A DNA stretch of 62,596 nucleotides from Gammaproteobacteria bacterium (lineage in GTDB: Bacteria; Actinomycetota; Acidimicrobiia; Spongiisociales; UBA4744): the NCBI GenBank assembly GCA_011682695.1, contig JAACED010000007.1, forward strand, positions 1 to 62,596, given 5' to 3'. The position numbers were made by a program, and so were the translations under genes. Each line of letters starts with the position of its first letter. Positions within the stretch are counted from its first letter, which is position 1. Positions 18,382 through 27,760 of the stretch are shown one piece after another. The notes beneath the pieces are model-generated. The model did not search any database. It was given only the letters and a program-made list of their open reading frames with translations, and was not told where the DNA came from.

Positions 18382-19259
18382 TCGTTCAGACCACCGGCCT
18401 CGTCAAGGAGTACGGCTCCACGACCGCCTTGGTGGGGATCGATCTCGAGGTGAGTGAGGGCTCGGTGTACGGATTGGTCGGGCCGAACGGCGCGGGCAAG
18501 ACGACGCTGCTCGCGATCCTCTCCGGACTGCGGCGCCCGACGGCCGGGTCGGTGCATCTGGGTGTTTCTCTGGCCGAGAGGGCCGTGCTTCCGGACACCC
18601 CGCAGTTCGACAAGTGGCTGACCGGTCGAGAGGTCGTCGATCTCGCTCGGAACCTGTCAGAGCGCTCGATCGCCGAGTCACGCGTAGGAGAGGTTCTGGA
18701 GCTGACCGGACTCATCGACGCGGCGGGGCAGAAGGTTGGCGGGTACTCACGCGGCATGCTTCAACGCCTCGGACTTGCGGCAACCGTCGTGGCCGAACCA
18801 AAACTGCTTCTTCTCGATGAGCCGTCGGCCGCACTCGATCCGGCCGGCCGTCGAGAGGTGCTGGATCTCGTTACGAAGATTCGTGGAGAAGCGACCGTCG
18901 TGTTTTCGAGTCACATCCTCTCCGATGTACAAGAGGTCTGTGACACGGTGGGAATCTTGGATCATGGCCGCCTTCGGTTCCAGGGGCCGATCGGTGAACT
19001 GTTGAGCGGCCGGGCGGCACCCGCGTACCGGGTGCGTCTTCGGCCTCCAATTGGGCCTGTGGTTGTTGCTCTCGAATCGGAGGCCTGGGTACGGCATGTT
19101 GCCGTGCTCGGCGATGGTGATGTGCGCGTGTCGGTGAGTTCGCTGGAGGCTGCGGAGCGACATCTTGCGGGTGTGCTTGCGGGAGCGGAGGCGCGTGTCG
19201 TGTCGATCGCTCCGGAGGCCGCAACGCTCGAAGAAGTATTCCTGGAGCTGACCGGATGA
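18378..19259 (+). CDS. ABC transporter ATP-binding protein (YxlF-like)
   Basis: A 293-residue ATPase with Walker A GPNGAGKTTLLAIL, signature YSRGMLQRLGLA and Walker B LLLLDEPSAALDP, followed by a C-terminal regulatory extension of the CcmA/NatA type. It starts at GTG 18378 within the stop of the PLDc_N gene. It pairs with the permease downstream through an ATGA overlap. The role is probably export or membrane sensing; the substrate is unknown. Confidence 0.9.
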   Translation: MIVQTTGLVKEYGSTTALVGIDLEVSEGSVYGLVGPNGAGKTTLLAILSGLRRPTAGSVHLGVSLAERAVLPDTPQFDKWLTGREVVDLARNLSERSIAESRVGEVLELTGLIDAAGQKVGGYSRGMLQRLGLAATVVAEPKLLLLDEPSAALDPAGRREVLDLVTKIRGEATVVFSSHILSDVQEVCDTVGILDHGRLRFQGPIGELLSGRAAPAYRVRLRPPIGPVVVALESEAWVRHVAVLGDGDVRVSVSSLEAAERHLAGVLAGAEARVVSIAPEAATLEEVFLELTG

Positions 19260-20005
19260 ACCTCTGGCGGCTGGAGTGGCTTCGATTGTGGCGCACCAAG
19301 CGATGGATCGTCCTGGTGGGTGTGTATCTCTTCTTCGGGTTTGTCGGCCCCCTCAGCGCTCGCTACCTCAACGAGATTCTGGCCCGGACCGCACAGCTGC
19401 AGGAAGGTGCGGTCATCAAACTGCCGCCCCCGACTCCTGCCGATGGGATTGCCCAGTACGTCGGGAACATCGCGCAGCTGGGCATTCTGGTCGTGGTGGT
19501 CGTCACTGCCGGCGCGTTCGTGATGAAACCGGAGATGGCAACGTTCCTCCGTACGCGCGTCGACGGGATGGCCCGGTTGCTCGCCCCGCGGTACGTCGTC
19601 AGCGTCGTCGCAGCCACCGGAGCGTTCCTGCTGGGGACCGGCGCGGCGTGGTATGAGACAGGTGTGCTCCTCGGTGGTCTTCCCGCGGGAGGCATGTTTG
19701 CCGGCATCGGCTACGGGGTCCTGGCACTCTTGTTCGTCGTGTCGGTGGTCGCTGGCGTGTCCTCTCGGTCCAAGAACACGCTTGGGACGGTCCTGATCTC
19801 CATCGTTGTCCTACTGCTGCTTCCGCTGGTCGGTCTGATTCGTGGCGTGGCCGAGTGGGTGCCCACGTCACTGATCTCTGCGATGAGTGATCTTGCCCGA
19901 GACGCCTCTCCGGGCGATTTCACGAAGGCGGCGATCGTGACGGTGCTTCTGACCGTGGGGCTGTTGTGGTTCGCGGTGTGGGGGCATGCGCACCGCGAGG
20001 TGTGA
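19256..20005 (+). CDS. ABC-2-type transporter permease (YxlG-like)
   Basis: A 249-residue membrane protein with about six helices and the MNLWRLEWLRLWRTKRWI amphipathic start common to ABC-2 permeases fed by NatA-like ATPases. ATGA overlap couples it to the ATPase gene. It is the last gene of the three-gene operon; a short-repeat region follows. Confidence 0.82.
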   Translation: MNLWRLEWLRLWRTKRWIVLVGVYLFFGFVGPLSARYLNEILARTAQLQEGAVIKLPPPTPADGIAQYVGNIAQLGILVVVVVTAGAFVMKPEMATFLRTRVDGMARLLAPRYVVSVVAATGAFLLGTGAAWYETGVLLGGLPAGGMFAGIGYGVLALLFVVSVVAGVSSRSKNTLGTVLISIVVLLLLPLVGLIRGVAEWVPTSLISAMSDLARDASPGDFTKAAIVTVLLTVGLLWFAVWGHAHREV

Positions 20006-20064
20006 ATCCGGCGGCCGGCGTTCAGTGAGTTGCCGGTTCCCACGCCCGTGAGTCTCCAGCAGCG

Positions 20065-20139
20065 AGTTCTCAGTTCTCGGTAATCAGCTCTTCCGTCGCG
20101 GCACCCGTGGTGGGAACACTCTGATGACTGACGACTGAC
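20065..20139. repeat. Short AGTTCTCAGT / GACTGACGACTGA repeats
   Basis: AGTTCTCAGTTCTCGGTAAT begins at 20065 and CTGATGACTGACGACTGACC at 20121-20140. The second is the inverse of motifs in the intergenic run at 62172-62196 (CAGTTCTCAGTCGTCAGTCG). The repeats are intergenic, low-complexity and between convergent operons. Confidence 0.5.
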
Positions 20140-20145
20140 CCCTCC

Positions 20146-21342
20146 CTAGCCGGTTCGCAGCGCTTCGGTCGGTGACATCCTCGCGGCCCGCATGGCGGGG
20201 TATAGGCCGGCGATCGCTCCGATGGCCAGAGCGGCGCCCAGCCCGCCGACCCACGAGATCGTCGGGATCAGCGTCGTCCATCCTTTCAGCTGCGAGTAGG
20301 CGGCCGTGACCCCGGCGCCGAGGGCAACTCCTCCCAGTCCGCCGGCCGCCGAGAGCAAGAACGACTCTCCGAGGAATTGGAGTGCCACGTGCCGCCGGGT
20401 TGCGCCGAGAGCTCTTCGAAGCCCGATCTCGGATCGGCGCTCCAGCACCGAGATCACCATTACGTTCGCGATGCCGACGCCTCCGACGAGGAGCGCTATG
20501 GCGCCGAGTCCCAAGAAGAGAGCGGTGAGGGCATCGTCCGCCGCTTCGCGTGCTTCGAGAGCATCGGTCGGCCGGGAGACTTCCACTTCTTCCGGGTTCT
20601 CCGGGTTGGTCGTCGCGGCGAGCACACCCATGACCGCGTCGACCTGATCCGGGGTGGTTCTCACATAGACGGTGCTCGGCACCCCGTCGGCGCCGAGGTA
20701 GGTTTCGGCGGCCTGCAGTGGCACGATCGCTGCACGATCGAGATCGGGGCTCAGATCCAGCGGGTCGAGGATCCCCCGCACGGCGAACCATTGATCCCCA
20801 AGCCATACCTTCGGGCCGGCGTCCAAGCTGGAGATCCCGAGCCGTTCTGCTGCCACGGCACCGAGGACAACTGTTGGATAGGAGCCTTGCTCGTCGAGGA
20901 ACGTGCCGTCGGCAACGGTGCCTTGGAGCGTGTCGAGAAGGTTCGGGTTCGCCGCCTTGACGGTGATCCCACCGCTTTGCGTCGAGGGCACGTAGTCGGT
21001 GCGATAGACCTTTGCGTCGACGTTGCTGACCGAGGAGACGGCCTGCACCGGTCCGATCCGCTCGATCATGGAGACGGCCGTGTCCGGAAGTTCACCTCTG
21101 CCGATTCCGATTCCCTGGCCGGCTTCCACGGTGAGGAGGTTTGTGCCAAGCCGATCGAGTTTGGCCAGCAGGTCCGACTTGCTCGACTCGGAGAGTCCGA
21201 GCACGCCGACGATTGCCGCGATGCCGATCATGATGCCGAGCATCGACAGAGCCGCACGCAACTTGCGTGTGCGAAGGCCCACCGTGGCCGTGCGGAACAC
21301 ATCGCCGATGTGCAGCTTGGACGGAGTCAGGTCGTTCGCCAT
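20146..21342 (-). CDS. MacB-type ABC transporter permease (FtsX family)
   Basis: A 398-residue permease. It has an N-terminal helix (LRAALSMLGIMIGIAAIVGVLGL), a large extracytoplasmic MacB_PCD-like domain (about 45-270), and three C-terminal helices of the FtsX domain including ALFLGLGAIALLVGGVGIANVMVISV and RRSEIGLRRALGATRRHV. The start overlaps the ATPase stop by one base (TGATG). It is the last gene of the lipoprotein-adaptor-ATPase-permease operon. Confidence 0.9.
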   Translation of the reverse strand: MANDLTPSKLHIGDVFRTATVGLRTRKLRAALSMLGIMIGIAAIVGVLGLSESSKSDLLAKLDRLGTNLLTVEAGQGIGIGRGELPDTAVSMIERIGPVQAVSSVSNVDAKVYRTDYVPSTQSGGITVKAANPNLLDTLQGTVADGTFLDEQGSYPTVVLGAVAAERLGISSLDAGPKVWLGDQWFAVRGILDPLDLSPDLDRAAIVPLQAAETYLGADGVPSTVYVRTTPDQVDAVMGVLAATTNPENPEEVEVSRPTDALEAREAADDALTALFLGLGAIALLVGGVGIANVMVISVLERRSEIGLRRALGATRRHVALQFLGESFLLSAAGGLGGVALGAGVTAAYSQLKGWTTLIPTISWVGGLGAALAIGAIAGLYPAMRAARMSPTEALRTG

Positions 21343-22046
21343 CAGGCTGCGACTCCGGTGTCGTAGTCGATGATGCCGTCCCTGATGCCCACGCGGCGGG
21401 GCATCTGTTCGGCGATCTCGCGGTTGTGGGTGATTACAACGATCGTGACTCCGTCGGTATTGAGGTCTTCGAGGAGTTCGACGATGGCGTCGCTGGAGCG
21501 CGTGTCGAGGTTTCCGGTCGGCTCGTCGGCGAGGACGATGGCCGGATTCCCGACGATGGCCCTGGCGACGGCAACCCGCTGCCGTTCGCCACCGGACAGT
21601 TTGTTCGATACTTGGCCGAGACGGTGCCCGAGTCCGACACGCTCGAGCGCCGCGACGGCCATCTCGCGGCGTTTCGAGGCCGGAATCCCTGTGTAGAGAA
21701 GGCCGTCCGCAACGTTGTCGAGTGCCGTGTAGTCGCTGAGAAGGAAGAACTGCTGGAAGACGAAGCCGATGTGACGCGAGCGCAGCGCCGACATCTGCTT
21801 GTCCGACAGTGTGGCGATGTCGTAGCCGGCGACATGGATCTGACCGGATGAAGGTCGGTCGAGCGTCCCCATGATGTGAAGCAGCGTCGACTTGCCCGAG
21901 CCGGATGGTCCGACGACGGAGACGAGTTCACCGGAGCGGATCTGCAGGTCGATGCCGCGAAGCGCCGGTACCGGCGGTGTGCCGGTGTACGTCTTGACCA
22001 CATTGGAGAGTGACAAGACGGCCGTAGGGCCGGTGGGCCCCGTCAC
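21342..22046 (-). CDS. MacB/LolD-type ABC transporter ATP-binding protein
   Basis: A 234-residue ATPase with Walker A VGPSGSGKSTLLHIMG, signature LSGGERQRVAVARAI and Walker B IVLADEPTGNLD, typical of the mechanotransmission MacB/LolD class. It starts at GTG 22046 overlapping the adaptor stop as GTGA. Adaptor and permease neighbours support a MacAB-like efflux or cell-envelope stress function. Confidence 0.93.
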   Translation of the reverse strand: MTGPTGPTAVLSLSNVVKTYTGTPPVPALRGIDLQIRSGELVSVVGPSGSGKSTLLHIMGTLDRPSSGQIHVAGYDIATLSDKQMSALRSRHIGFVFQQFFLLSDYTALDNVADGLLYTGIPASKRREMAVAALERVGLGHRLGQVSNKLSGGERQRVAVARAIVGNPAIVLADEPTGNLDTRSSDAIVELLEDLNTDGVTIVVITHNREIAEQMPRRVGIRDGIIDYDTGVAA

Positions 22047-23086
22047 GGAACCACGACCCGGTCGCCTGCAGTCAGCTCACCGGAGGTGATCTCGACGAGT
22101 CCGTCGGCGTACATGCCCGGCTCGACTGCCACGAGATGGGTCGAACCGCCATCGTCGATCTCCACGGCGTATCCGCCTTCGGAGAGTGCGAGCAGCGCGG
22201 TCACCGGTACGGCCAGCACGTCGTACGCCGCGTCGGTGACGATGCTGACGTCGACAACCGAGTTCCCGAAACTCGCCGTTGCCTTCGGATCGTCCAGAGA
22301 GATCGTCACCGATGTCGATGTTGCCCCGCCTTGGCCGATGCTCGTATCGAGTGATGTAACGATTCCGCCCATGTCAGACCCGTCGGGAAGCGTCACCGTG
22401 ACACGGTCGTCCACTTCGAACAGTCCTTCGTCCGAAGGGTCGAGGGTCACGGTGACCACGGGATCACTCGAAGATGTGGACAGCATAGGTGTCCCGTCAT
22501 GGACCCCTGAGCCCAGCTGAACGAGCGTACCCGCGACTCGCACCGGTCCGGGAAGGAACACGACCTCGCCGAGGTCGACGATCCCATCGACGGGGGCGCC
22601 GATGTCCTCTTGCCAATCCTTGACCATCGTTCGGGTGTACGACGTGAACTCCTCGTCGATGGTCACGTTGCCGTCAGGGTCATAGCCGAGAGCTACGAGC
22701 GCGTCTTCCAGCTGTGTCACGTCGGCGCCCTCGCTGCCCTTTCGCATCGGACGCCACGCCGGCGAATCACCGTACAGGAGGGTGACAGGCTGGTCGTTGA
22801 TGACGAAGAGGGTGTCTCCTTGCTCGAGGGTCGAGTCATCGTCGACGGAGGAGACGAGGGTTCCATTGAGACGATTCAGAATCGTGTCTGTGGACGTGTA
22901 GCCGAGGGTTCCGCTCACGGTCTCGGTCTGTTCGAGGTCGGTGACCGTCGCTTCCGCGAATCGGAGGGTTCTGGTGGTCGTGGCCGTCGCGTTCTCCGTT
23001 CCACCCTGGAGGGAGTACCAGATGCCGGCTCCTCCGGCGATCAGGATCACGGCAATGGCGGCAATCCGGCGTCCTGCTCGTCCCAT
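22043..23086 (-). CDS. Membrane-anchored efflux adaptor with peptidoglycan-binding domain
   Basis: A 347-residue protein with an N-terminal membrane anchor (IAAIAVILIAGGAGIWYSL) and HlyD/MacA-like beta-barrel segments. Inserted at about 110-165 is a peptidoglycan-binding type 1 domain (GSEGADVTQLEDALVALGYD...). The region that would be a long hairpin in Gram-negative MacA is thus replaced by a cell-wall-binding module, which fits a monoderm. Both ends overlap its operon neighbours. Confidence 0.85.
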   Translation of the reverse strand: MGRAGRRIAAIAVILIAGGAGIWYSLQGGTENATATTTRTLRFAEATVTDLEQTETVSGTLGYTSTDTILNRLNGTLVSSVDDDSTLEQGDTLFVINDQPVTLLYGDSPAWRPMRKGSEGADVTQLEDALVALGYDPDGNVTIDEEFTSYTRTMVKDWQEDIGAPVDGIVDLGEVVFLPGPVRVAGTLVQLGSGVHDGTPMLSTSSSDPVVTVTLDPSDEGLFEVDDRVTVTLPDGSDMGGIVTSLDTSIGQGGATSTSVTISLDDPKATASFGNSVVDVSIVTDAAYDVLAVPVTALLALSEGGYAVEIDDGGSTHLVAVEPGMYADGLVEITSGELTAGDRVVVP

Positions 23087-23694
23087 CAGCTGCCTCCCCC
23101 TCCCGGTCCGATGGCGCCCCTGGTCCCCCCAAGGAAGCCGGGGAGATTCGTGAAGATACTCTGGCAGGCGGCGTTGGCTTCGATGAAGGCCGGATCGCTC
23201 GAGTCGATATCGGCGAAGGGTCCGCGAGGCTGACCGTTCTCGGATCCGGGGACACCGACGTTGGAGAAGTCCGGGTCCGGCATGTCGTAGCCGTTCTCAC
23301 GCATGCAGGCCGCATACTCGACGAACGTGTCTTCGAGCTGTGTCCGGTCCTCCTGGCGGAACCCGATGGCGACTCGCTCGAGAATTGGACCGCATGCGTC
23401 CCGTGCCTTCTGGAAGAGTTCCCGGTCGTTGGGATCGAAGTTGGTGGGACGCGAGAGCCGCAGGTTGCCGTTTGCGTCGACGGTCGGATCGTCGATCTCT
23501 ATCCCTTGCTCACGAAGGCATGCCGTGAAGTCGAGCATCGCCTGCTCGAAATCGACCGCGGCCGTCGTCGTGGTGCTGCTTCCGGGTGTGGTGTCGTCGA
23601 GCGACGCCACCGCGTCACCGCTCGTGCCCCCTCCACCGCACGCTGCTGCGATCAGCCCGAAGGTCGTCACCAGCGTGACAAATCTGATGCTCAT
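23086..23694 (-). CDS. Lipoprotein of the MacB-like operon
   Basis: A 202-residue lipoprotein starting MSIRFVTLVTTFGLIAAACG, with a LIAAAC lipobox. A GAGGAAG ribosome-binding site supports this ATG over the upstream in-frame start. The mature part has four further cysteines in paired contexts (FTACLREQGIE, KARDACGPIL, YAACMRENGYDMPDPD, EANAACQSIF), a pattern that suggests two similar helical halves. It lies first in the operon and probably acts as a surface sensor or accessory; the family function is unknown to me. Confidence 0.75.
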   Translation of the reverse strand: MSIRFVTLVTTFGLIAAACGGGGTSGDAVASLDDTTPGSSTTTTAAVDFEQAMLDFTACLREQGIEIDDPTVDANGNLRLSRPTNFDPNDRELFQKARDACGPILERVAIGFRQEDRTQLEDTFVEYAACMRENGYDMPDPDFSNVGVPGSENGQPRGPFADIDSSDPAFIEANAACQSIFTNLPGFLGGTRGAIGPGGGGS

Positions 23695-23739
23695 GGGCTT
23701 CCTCTCAGGAGTATCCAGAATCACGATCGCGTACCGGGC

Positions 23740-23778
23740 TAAACGGCGTGTGAAGGGAGCATGAGAATGTCGTGAGAA
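23740..23778 (-). promoter_or_regulatory. Tandem TTCTCA repeats upstream of the lipoprotein-ABC operon
   Basis: On the minus strand TTCTCA occurs at 23778-23773 and again at 23767-23762, followed in 11-bp register by CCTTCA (23756-23751) and CGTTTA (23745-23740). The same 11-bp pattern precedes the response-regulator gene and follows the kinase gene. Same-face direct repeats are typical of OmpR/PhoP-type regulators, so this is the likely operator of the operon. Confidence 0.65.
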
Positions 23779-23908
23779 AACCTACGCCGGACACGCCGGC
23801 CTTTCTCGCATCACTTCGTTGGGAACTTGTTCGGGAAGGAAATGAGTGGTGATCCCCTTCGCCGGTGGGGCGCCCTGTGCTCGATGGGCGAGCAGACCGG
23901 GACGCGGA

Positions 23909-25612
23909 TCAGCGTATGACGGTCTGCGCCTCCTGGGGAAGGGGGAACCAGCGCATGGCTTCTGCGGAGGGTGACAGGCCGATCGGCCGGCCATCGGACG
24001 GTGCCGGCGAGCGCCCGAGGATCCGACGCGCTGCAGACAGGTAGGTCGGAAGGCGATCGACGGATTCGACCAGCCGACGTTGTGGGTAAGCCATCGTCGT
24101 TCCGTCGTAGGTGATGTCGGCGAGTGCCATCGGAGGTGCGCCGGTCTCTGACCGATGCCGCCACACTGCGGTGGCGGGGTCGACGTCGTACTGGCTCAGG
24201 ATTCGCCATCCATTGCCGGCTATGAGGTGCACTGCCTCGACGATGTAGGAAAACTCAATCTCGCTGATGAAGTAGTTGAAGTTCACGCGAGCCCATCCCG
24301 GTTTGATGACCTCGCAGCCGTCCTCGACTTCCTTCTCGAGTCGGCGGCTCATCTTGTCATCGATGCCGAGGAGACGATGTCCGTACGGCCCGGCGCAGGA
24401 GCAACCTCCACGTGCCTGAATACCGAAGAGGTCGTTCAGCAGCGCAACCACGTAGTTGTGGTGGAGCCACCGATCGACTCCGAAGCGTTCCGGGGCGCGC
24501 AGCACGAAGGACACGATCGAGAGCCGATCGGCGTCAGGGTTGCCGAGGATGCGGATGTTCGGATCGTTTCGCCATGAATCGATTGCCCTGCGGATGAACG
24601 CGGACTCACGGCGCCGGATCTCGTCGGGCCCGACCGCCTCTTTGAGTTGGAAGACGAGTCCGGCTCTGATCGACTCGACGATCGCCGGTGTGCCGCCTTC
24701 CTCACGGTGCTCCTGGTTGCGGAGGTAGTGATGCTCGAACGAGCTCACGTAGCTGACGGTCCCCCCGCCCGGTACCGACGGAACTCGGTTGCAGAGGAGG
24801 TCTCGACGTACGGCGAGCACACCGGGCGTCTGTGGCCCACCGATGAACTTGTGCGGAGAGATGAACACGGCGTCCTTGTAGTCGTCACCGTGGGTGTCCG
24901 GGGATCGCAGTTCGACCGCGACATAGGGTGCCGCGGCCGCGAAATCCCAAAACGACAAGGCTCCGTGACGGTGCAGTATCGACGAGACCGCCGAGGTGTC
25001 GGTGATGATGCCTGTGACGTTGGAAGCGGCGGAGAAGCTGCCGATCCGCAGAGGACGGTCTTGGTACTCGACGAGCATCTCCTCGAGGTGTCCGAGGTCG
25101 ATGTGGCCGTCGTCGTCTTCGCGGATCTCGACAACGTCGGCAATCGATTCGAGCCAGGGGAGTTCGTTGGAATGATGCTCGTACGGGCCGACGAAGACGA
25201 CCGGCCTGTTCTTTGACGGAATGTGGTCTGTGAGATGGTGGCGCTCGTCGAGCTCGGCCGGGATCCGGATGCCCAGGATCGTGGTCAGCTTGTCGATCGC
25301 TCCGGTCGACCCCGACCCACAGAAGATGACGGCGTGCTCGTCATCGTTGCCGCCGAGGCATCTCTTGATGATCGATCTCGCCTCTTCGCGGAATCGAGTT
25401 GTCTGGAGTCCGGTTCCGGACGTCTCGGTATGGGTATTGGCATAGAACGGCAGGACCACATCGTGGATGTAGTCCTCGATGAACGACAGCGGCTTCCCAG
25501 AGGCGGTGTAGTCGGCATAGGTGACTCGCCGAGGGCCGAACGGACCGTCGATCGCCGTATCGGCGCCGATCACAGAAGAGCGGATCATCTCGATGAGGGC
25601 TTCCGGTGCCAT
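23909..25612 (-). CDS. Class V aminotransferase (cysteine-desulfurase-like PLP enzyme)
   Basis: A 567-residue PLP enzyme. The family core runs from VTYADYTASGKPLSFIEDYI, through the PLP-binding FCGSGSTGAIDKL, the aspartate in ALSFWDFAAAAPYVA and the Schiff-base lysine in AVFISPHKFIGGPQTPGVL, to a Cys-rich RGGCSCAGPYGHRLLG loop. A C-terminal extension of about 100 residues exceeds the usual SufS length. Similar long forms are annotated only as aminotransferase class V. It starts at 25612, where similarity begins. A desulfurase role is possible but unproven. Confidence 0.85.
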   Translation of the reverse strand: MAPEALIEMIRSSVIGADTAIDGPFGPRRVTYADYTASGKPLSFIEDYIHDVVLPFYANTHTETSGTGLQTTRFREEARSIIKRCLGGNDDEHAVIFCGSGSTGAIDKLTTILGIRIPAELDERHHLTDHIPSKNRPVVFVGPYEHHSNELPWLESIADVVEIREDDDGHIDLGHLEEMLVEYQDRPLRIGSFSAASNVTGIITDTSAVSSILHRHGALSFWDFAAAAPYVAVELRSPDTHGDDYKDAVFISPHKFIGGPQTPGVLAVRRDLLCNRVPSVPGGGTVSYVSSFEHHYLRNQEHREEGGTPAIVESIRAGLVFQLKEAVGPDEIRRRESAFIRRAIDSWRNDPNIRILGNPDADRLSIVSFVLRAPERFGVDRWLHHNYVVALLNDLFGIQARGGCSCAGPYGHRLLGIDDKMSRRLEKEVEDGCEVIKPGWARVNFNYFISEIEFSYIVEAVHLIAGNGWRILSQYDVDPATAVWRHRSETGAPPMALADITYDGTTMAYPQRRLVESVDRLPTYLSAARRILGRSPAPSDGRPIGLSPSAEAMRWFPLPQEAQTVIR

Positions 25613-25675
25613 GCTCGGATGGTAGAGGGATCTTGCGGATCGCACCGGGTCGAGGGTCGGATCTCGTCGGCCTCC

Positions 25676-25714
25676 TTCTCACCCGTTTCTCATTGTCCTC
25701 TCACCATCTTCCTA
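25676..25714 (+). promoter_or_regulatory. Tandem TTCTCA repeats and -10 in front of the response-regulator gene
   Basis: TTCTCA at 25676, TTCTCA at 25687, CTCTCA at 25698 and TTCCTA at 25709 are exactly 11 bp apart. A TACAGT -10-like hexamer follows at 25726-25731 and would place the transcript start at or next to the ATG at 25740, which lacks a Shine-Dalgarno; the gene may be leaderless. The repeats overlay the -35 region, as for an activated, autoregulated promoter. Confidence 0.65.
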
Positions 25715-25739
25715 AGCCTCCCCGGTACAGTTGTTCAAC

Positions 25740-26423
25740 ATGAGTGGTTCCCGAATTCTGATAGCCGAAGATGATCGGGGCGTGCGCCAATCGCTGGAGC
25801 GCGCTCTGCGCTTCGAGGGCTACGACGTATCCGCCGTCAAGGATGGCGCCGAGGCACTCGAAGTGCTCATCGAAGACATCCCCGACTTGCTGCTGCTGGA
25901 CGTCATGATGCCGCACATCGACGGTCTCACTGTGTGCCGTCGGCTCCGGGCCACCGGTAACGATGTTCCGGTGCTCATGCTCACGGCGCGGCACGAGGTT
26001 CGTGACCGCGTCGCCGGTCTCGACGCGGGTGCTGACGATTACCTCGTCAAGCCGTTCGCGTTGGAGGAATTGCTGGCGCGCATCCGGGCGCTCCTGCGGC
26101 GCAACATTCCTGCCGAAGGGGTCGAGACGCTGACGGTGGGAGATCTGACTCTCGATTCGCGGACGCGCACGGTCATGAGAGGGGATCGTGAGCTCAACCT
26201 CACGAAGACCGAGTTCGATCTCCTCGAGTTGCTCCTCTTGAACGCCGGTGTGGTCTTGACAAGAGAGGTCATCTACGAGCGAATCTGGGGGTACGACTTC
26301 GGAACGAGTTCGAACTCTCTGGATGTCTACATCGGTTACCTGCGACGAAAGATGGAAGAAGGCGGCGAGCCGAGGCTCATCAGCACCGTGCGTGGCGTCG
26401 GCTATGTGATCCGCAAGCCATGA
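25740..26423 (+). CDS. OmpR-family response regulator
   Basis: A 227-residue regulator. The receiver domain has the acidic pair AEDDRG, the phospho-acceptor aspartate in [13 protein letters not shown], the conserved threonine in LMLTARHE and the lysine in [12 protein letters not shown]. The C-terminal winged helix spans [13 protein letters not shown] to [11 protein letters not shown]. The ATG at 25740 is preferred over the in-frame TTG at 25731. ATGA overlap links it to the kinase gene. Confidence 0.95.
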   Translation: MSGSRILIAEDDRGVRQSLERALRFEGYDVSAVKDGAEALEVLIEDIPDLLLLDVMMPHIDGLTVCRRLRATGNDVPVLMLTARHEVRDRVAGLDAGADDYLVKPFALEELLARIRALLRRNIPAEGVETLTVGDLTLDSRTRTVMRGDRELNLTKTEFDLLELLLLNAGVVLTREVIYERIWGYDFGTSSNSLDVYIGYLRRKMEEGGEPRLISTVRGVGYVIRKP

Positions 26424-27760
26424 AGCTGAGAGCGAGACTCACGATGCTGGTCACCGGAGCGGTGGCACTTGCCGTGATTCTCGTTTCGGCTTCAGCCTTC
26501 TTTCTGGCTCGCGCCCAAATGCGTGCGGTGATCGACGAGTCGCTCCTGGACCGTATCTCGATCGCTACCCGTATCGAGAGTGCCAGCGGGATGATGCGTC
26601 GGATGGGTCCGCTGCTGCTCGCCGGCACTGCCGGTGATCTCTTTCGTCTGGATCAATACGTGCAGGTGGTGTTCGCCGACGGGTCGAGCGAGATTCCCGT
26701 TGGTCAGGATGTCGTGCTGCCGGTCACCAGTCATGACGTCGCGATCGCCGCGGGCGCCGAGCATGGGATCATTCGCGATGTCCTCGTCGACGGTCTGCAC
26801 CTCAGGATGGTGACGGGCCCGGCCGGCAACGGCCAGGCGGTCCAGTACGCGCGCCCGCTCACCGAGGTCGATCAGACACTGGCCAAACTTGCTTTGGTGC
26901 TCGGCCTCGTCGGTCTCGGCGGTATTGCGATCGCAGCGGGTCTCGGGATGATCGTCTCGCACAGCAGCCTCGCGCCGGTGGGTGCACTCACCGCGACCGC
27001 AGAGCATGTTGCGAAAACGCAGGACCTCGAAGCGCGGATCGATGTCGACCGCGACGACGAGATCGGTCGTCTTGCCACAGCCTTCAATACGATGCTGGAG
27101 GCGTTGGAGACCTCGCGTGAGCAACAGCGCAGGTTGGTTGCCGACGCCTCACACGAATTGCGAACGCCCCTCACCAGCCTGCGAACCAATATCGAGTTCC
27201 TTGCTCGGGCCGAGGGGATGGGTGATGACGACCGGCTGGCGCTCATGGACGACGTGTCCTTCGAGATGCGTGAGTTGAGCAGCCTGGTGGGGGAAATGGT
27301 CGAGCTCGCGACCGATCCGAAGGCGGGCGACGAGCCGTTGCAGGGTGTCGATCTCACCGAGACGGTCAACGAGGTCGTTGGGCGAGCACAGCGGAGGACC
27401 GGAAGGACGATAGAAGTGTCGGGTGATGCCGGGCAGATCGAGGGGCGTCCCAACTCGCTCCAGCGCGCCGTGTCGAACTTGATCGACAACGCCCACAAGT
27501 GGAGCCCTCCGGAGGCGCCGATAACGATCACCCTCTCGCCGGGCAGGGTCGAGGTGGCCGATCGCGGGCCGGGAATTCCTGGCGAGGATCTTGCCCACGT
27601 CTTCGACCGTTTCTATCGGGCGACCGAAGCAAGGTCTCTGCCCGGGTCCGGGCTTGGTTTGTCGATCGTCAAGGAGGTCGTCGTGAACCACGGTGGCACG
27701 GTGTTCGCGTTCAATCGGGGCGGTGCGGTCGTCGGGTTCGAGATCCCGGTTCTCACCTGA
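26420..27760 (+). CDS. Sensor histidine kinase
   Basis: A 446-residue kinase with TM1 ([23 protein letters not shown]), an extracytoplasmic sensor of about 120 residues, TM2 ([23 protein letters not shown]), HAMP, and a dimerisation domain with the phospho-histidine in [16 protein letters not shown]. The ATPase domain has N-box [18 protein letters not shown] and [13 protein letters not shown]. It forms a two-component system with the regulator upstream. Shared repeats suggest it controls the lipoprotein-ABC operon. Confidence 0.95.
   Translation: MKLRARLTMLVTGAVALAVILVSASAFFLARAQMRAVIDESLLDRISIATRIESASGMMRRMGPLLLAGTAGDLFRLDQYVQVVFADGSSEIPVGQDVVLPVTSHDVAIAAGAEHGIIRDVLVDGLHLRMVTGPAGNGQAVQYARPLTEVDQTLAKLALVLGLVGLGGIAIAAGLGMIVSHSSLAPVGALTATAEHVAKTQDLEARIDVDRDDEIGRLATAFNTMLEALETSREQQRRLVADASHELRTPLTSLRTNIEFLARAEGMGDDDRLALMDDVSFEMRELSSLVGEMVELATDPKAGDEPLQGVDLTETVNEVVGRAQRRTGRTIEVSGDAGQIEGRPNSLQRAVSNLIDNAHKWSPPEAPITITLSPGRVEVADRGPGIPGEDLAHVFDRFYRATEARSLPGSGLGLSIVKEVVVNHGGTVFAFNRGGAVVGFEIPVLT

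Noticed and set aside
23909-25612. Calling the class V aminotransferase SufS/IscS
   Set aside because: The protein is about 150 residues too long, has no Suf/Isc neighbours, and its Cys loop differs; only the fold class is supported.
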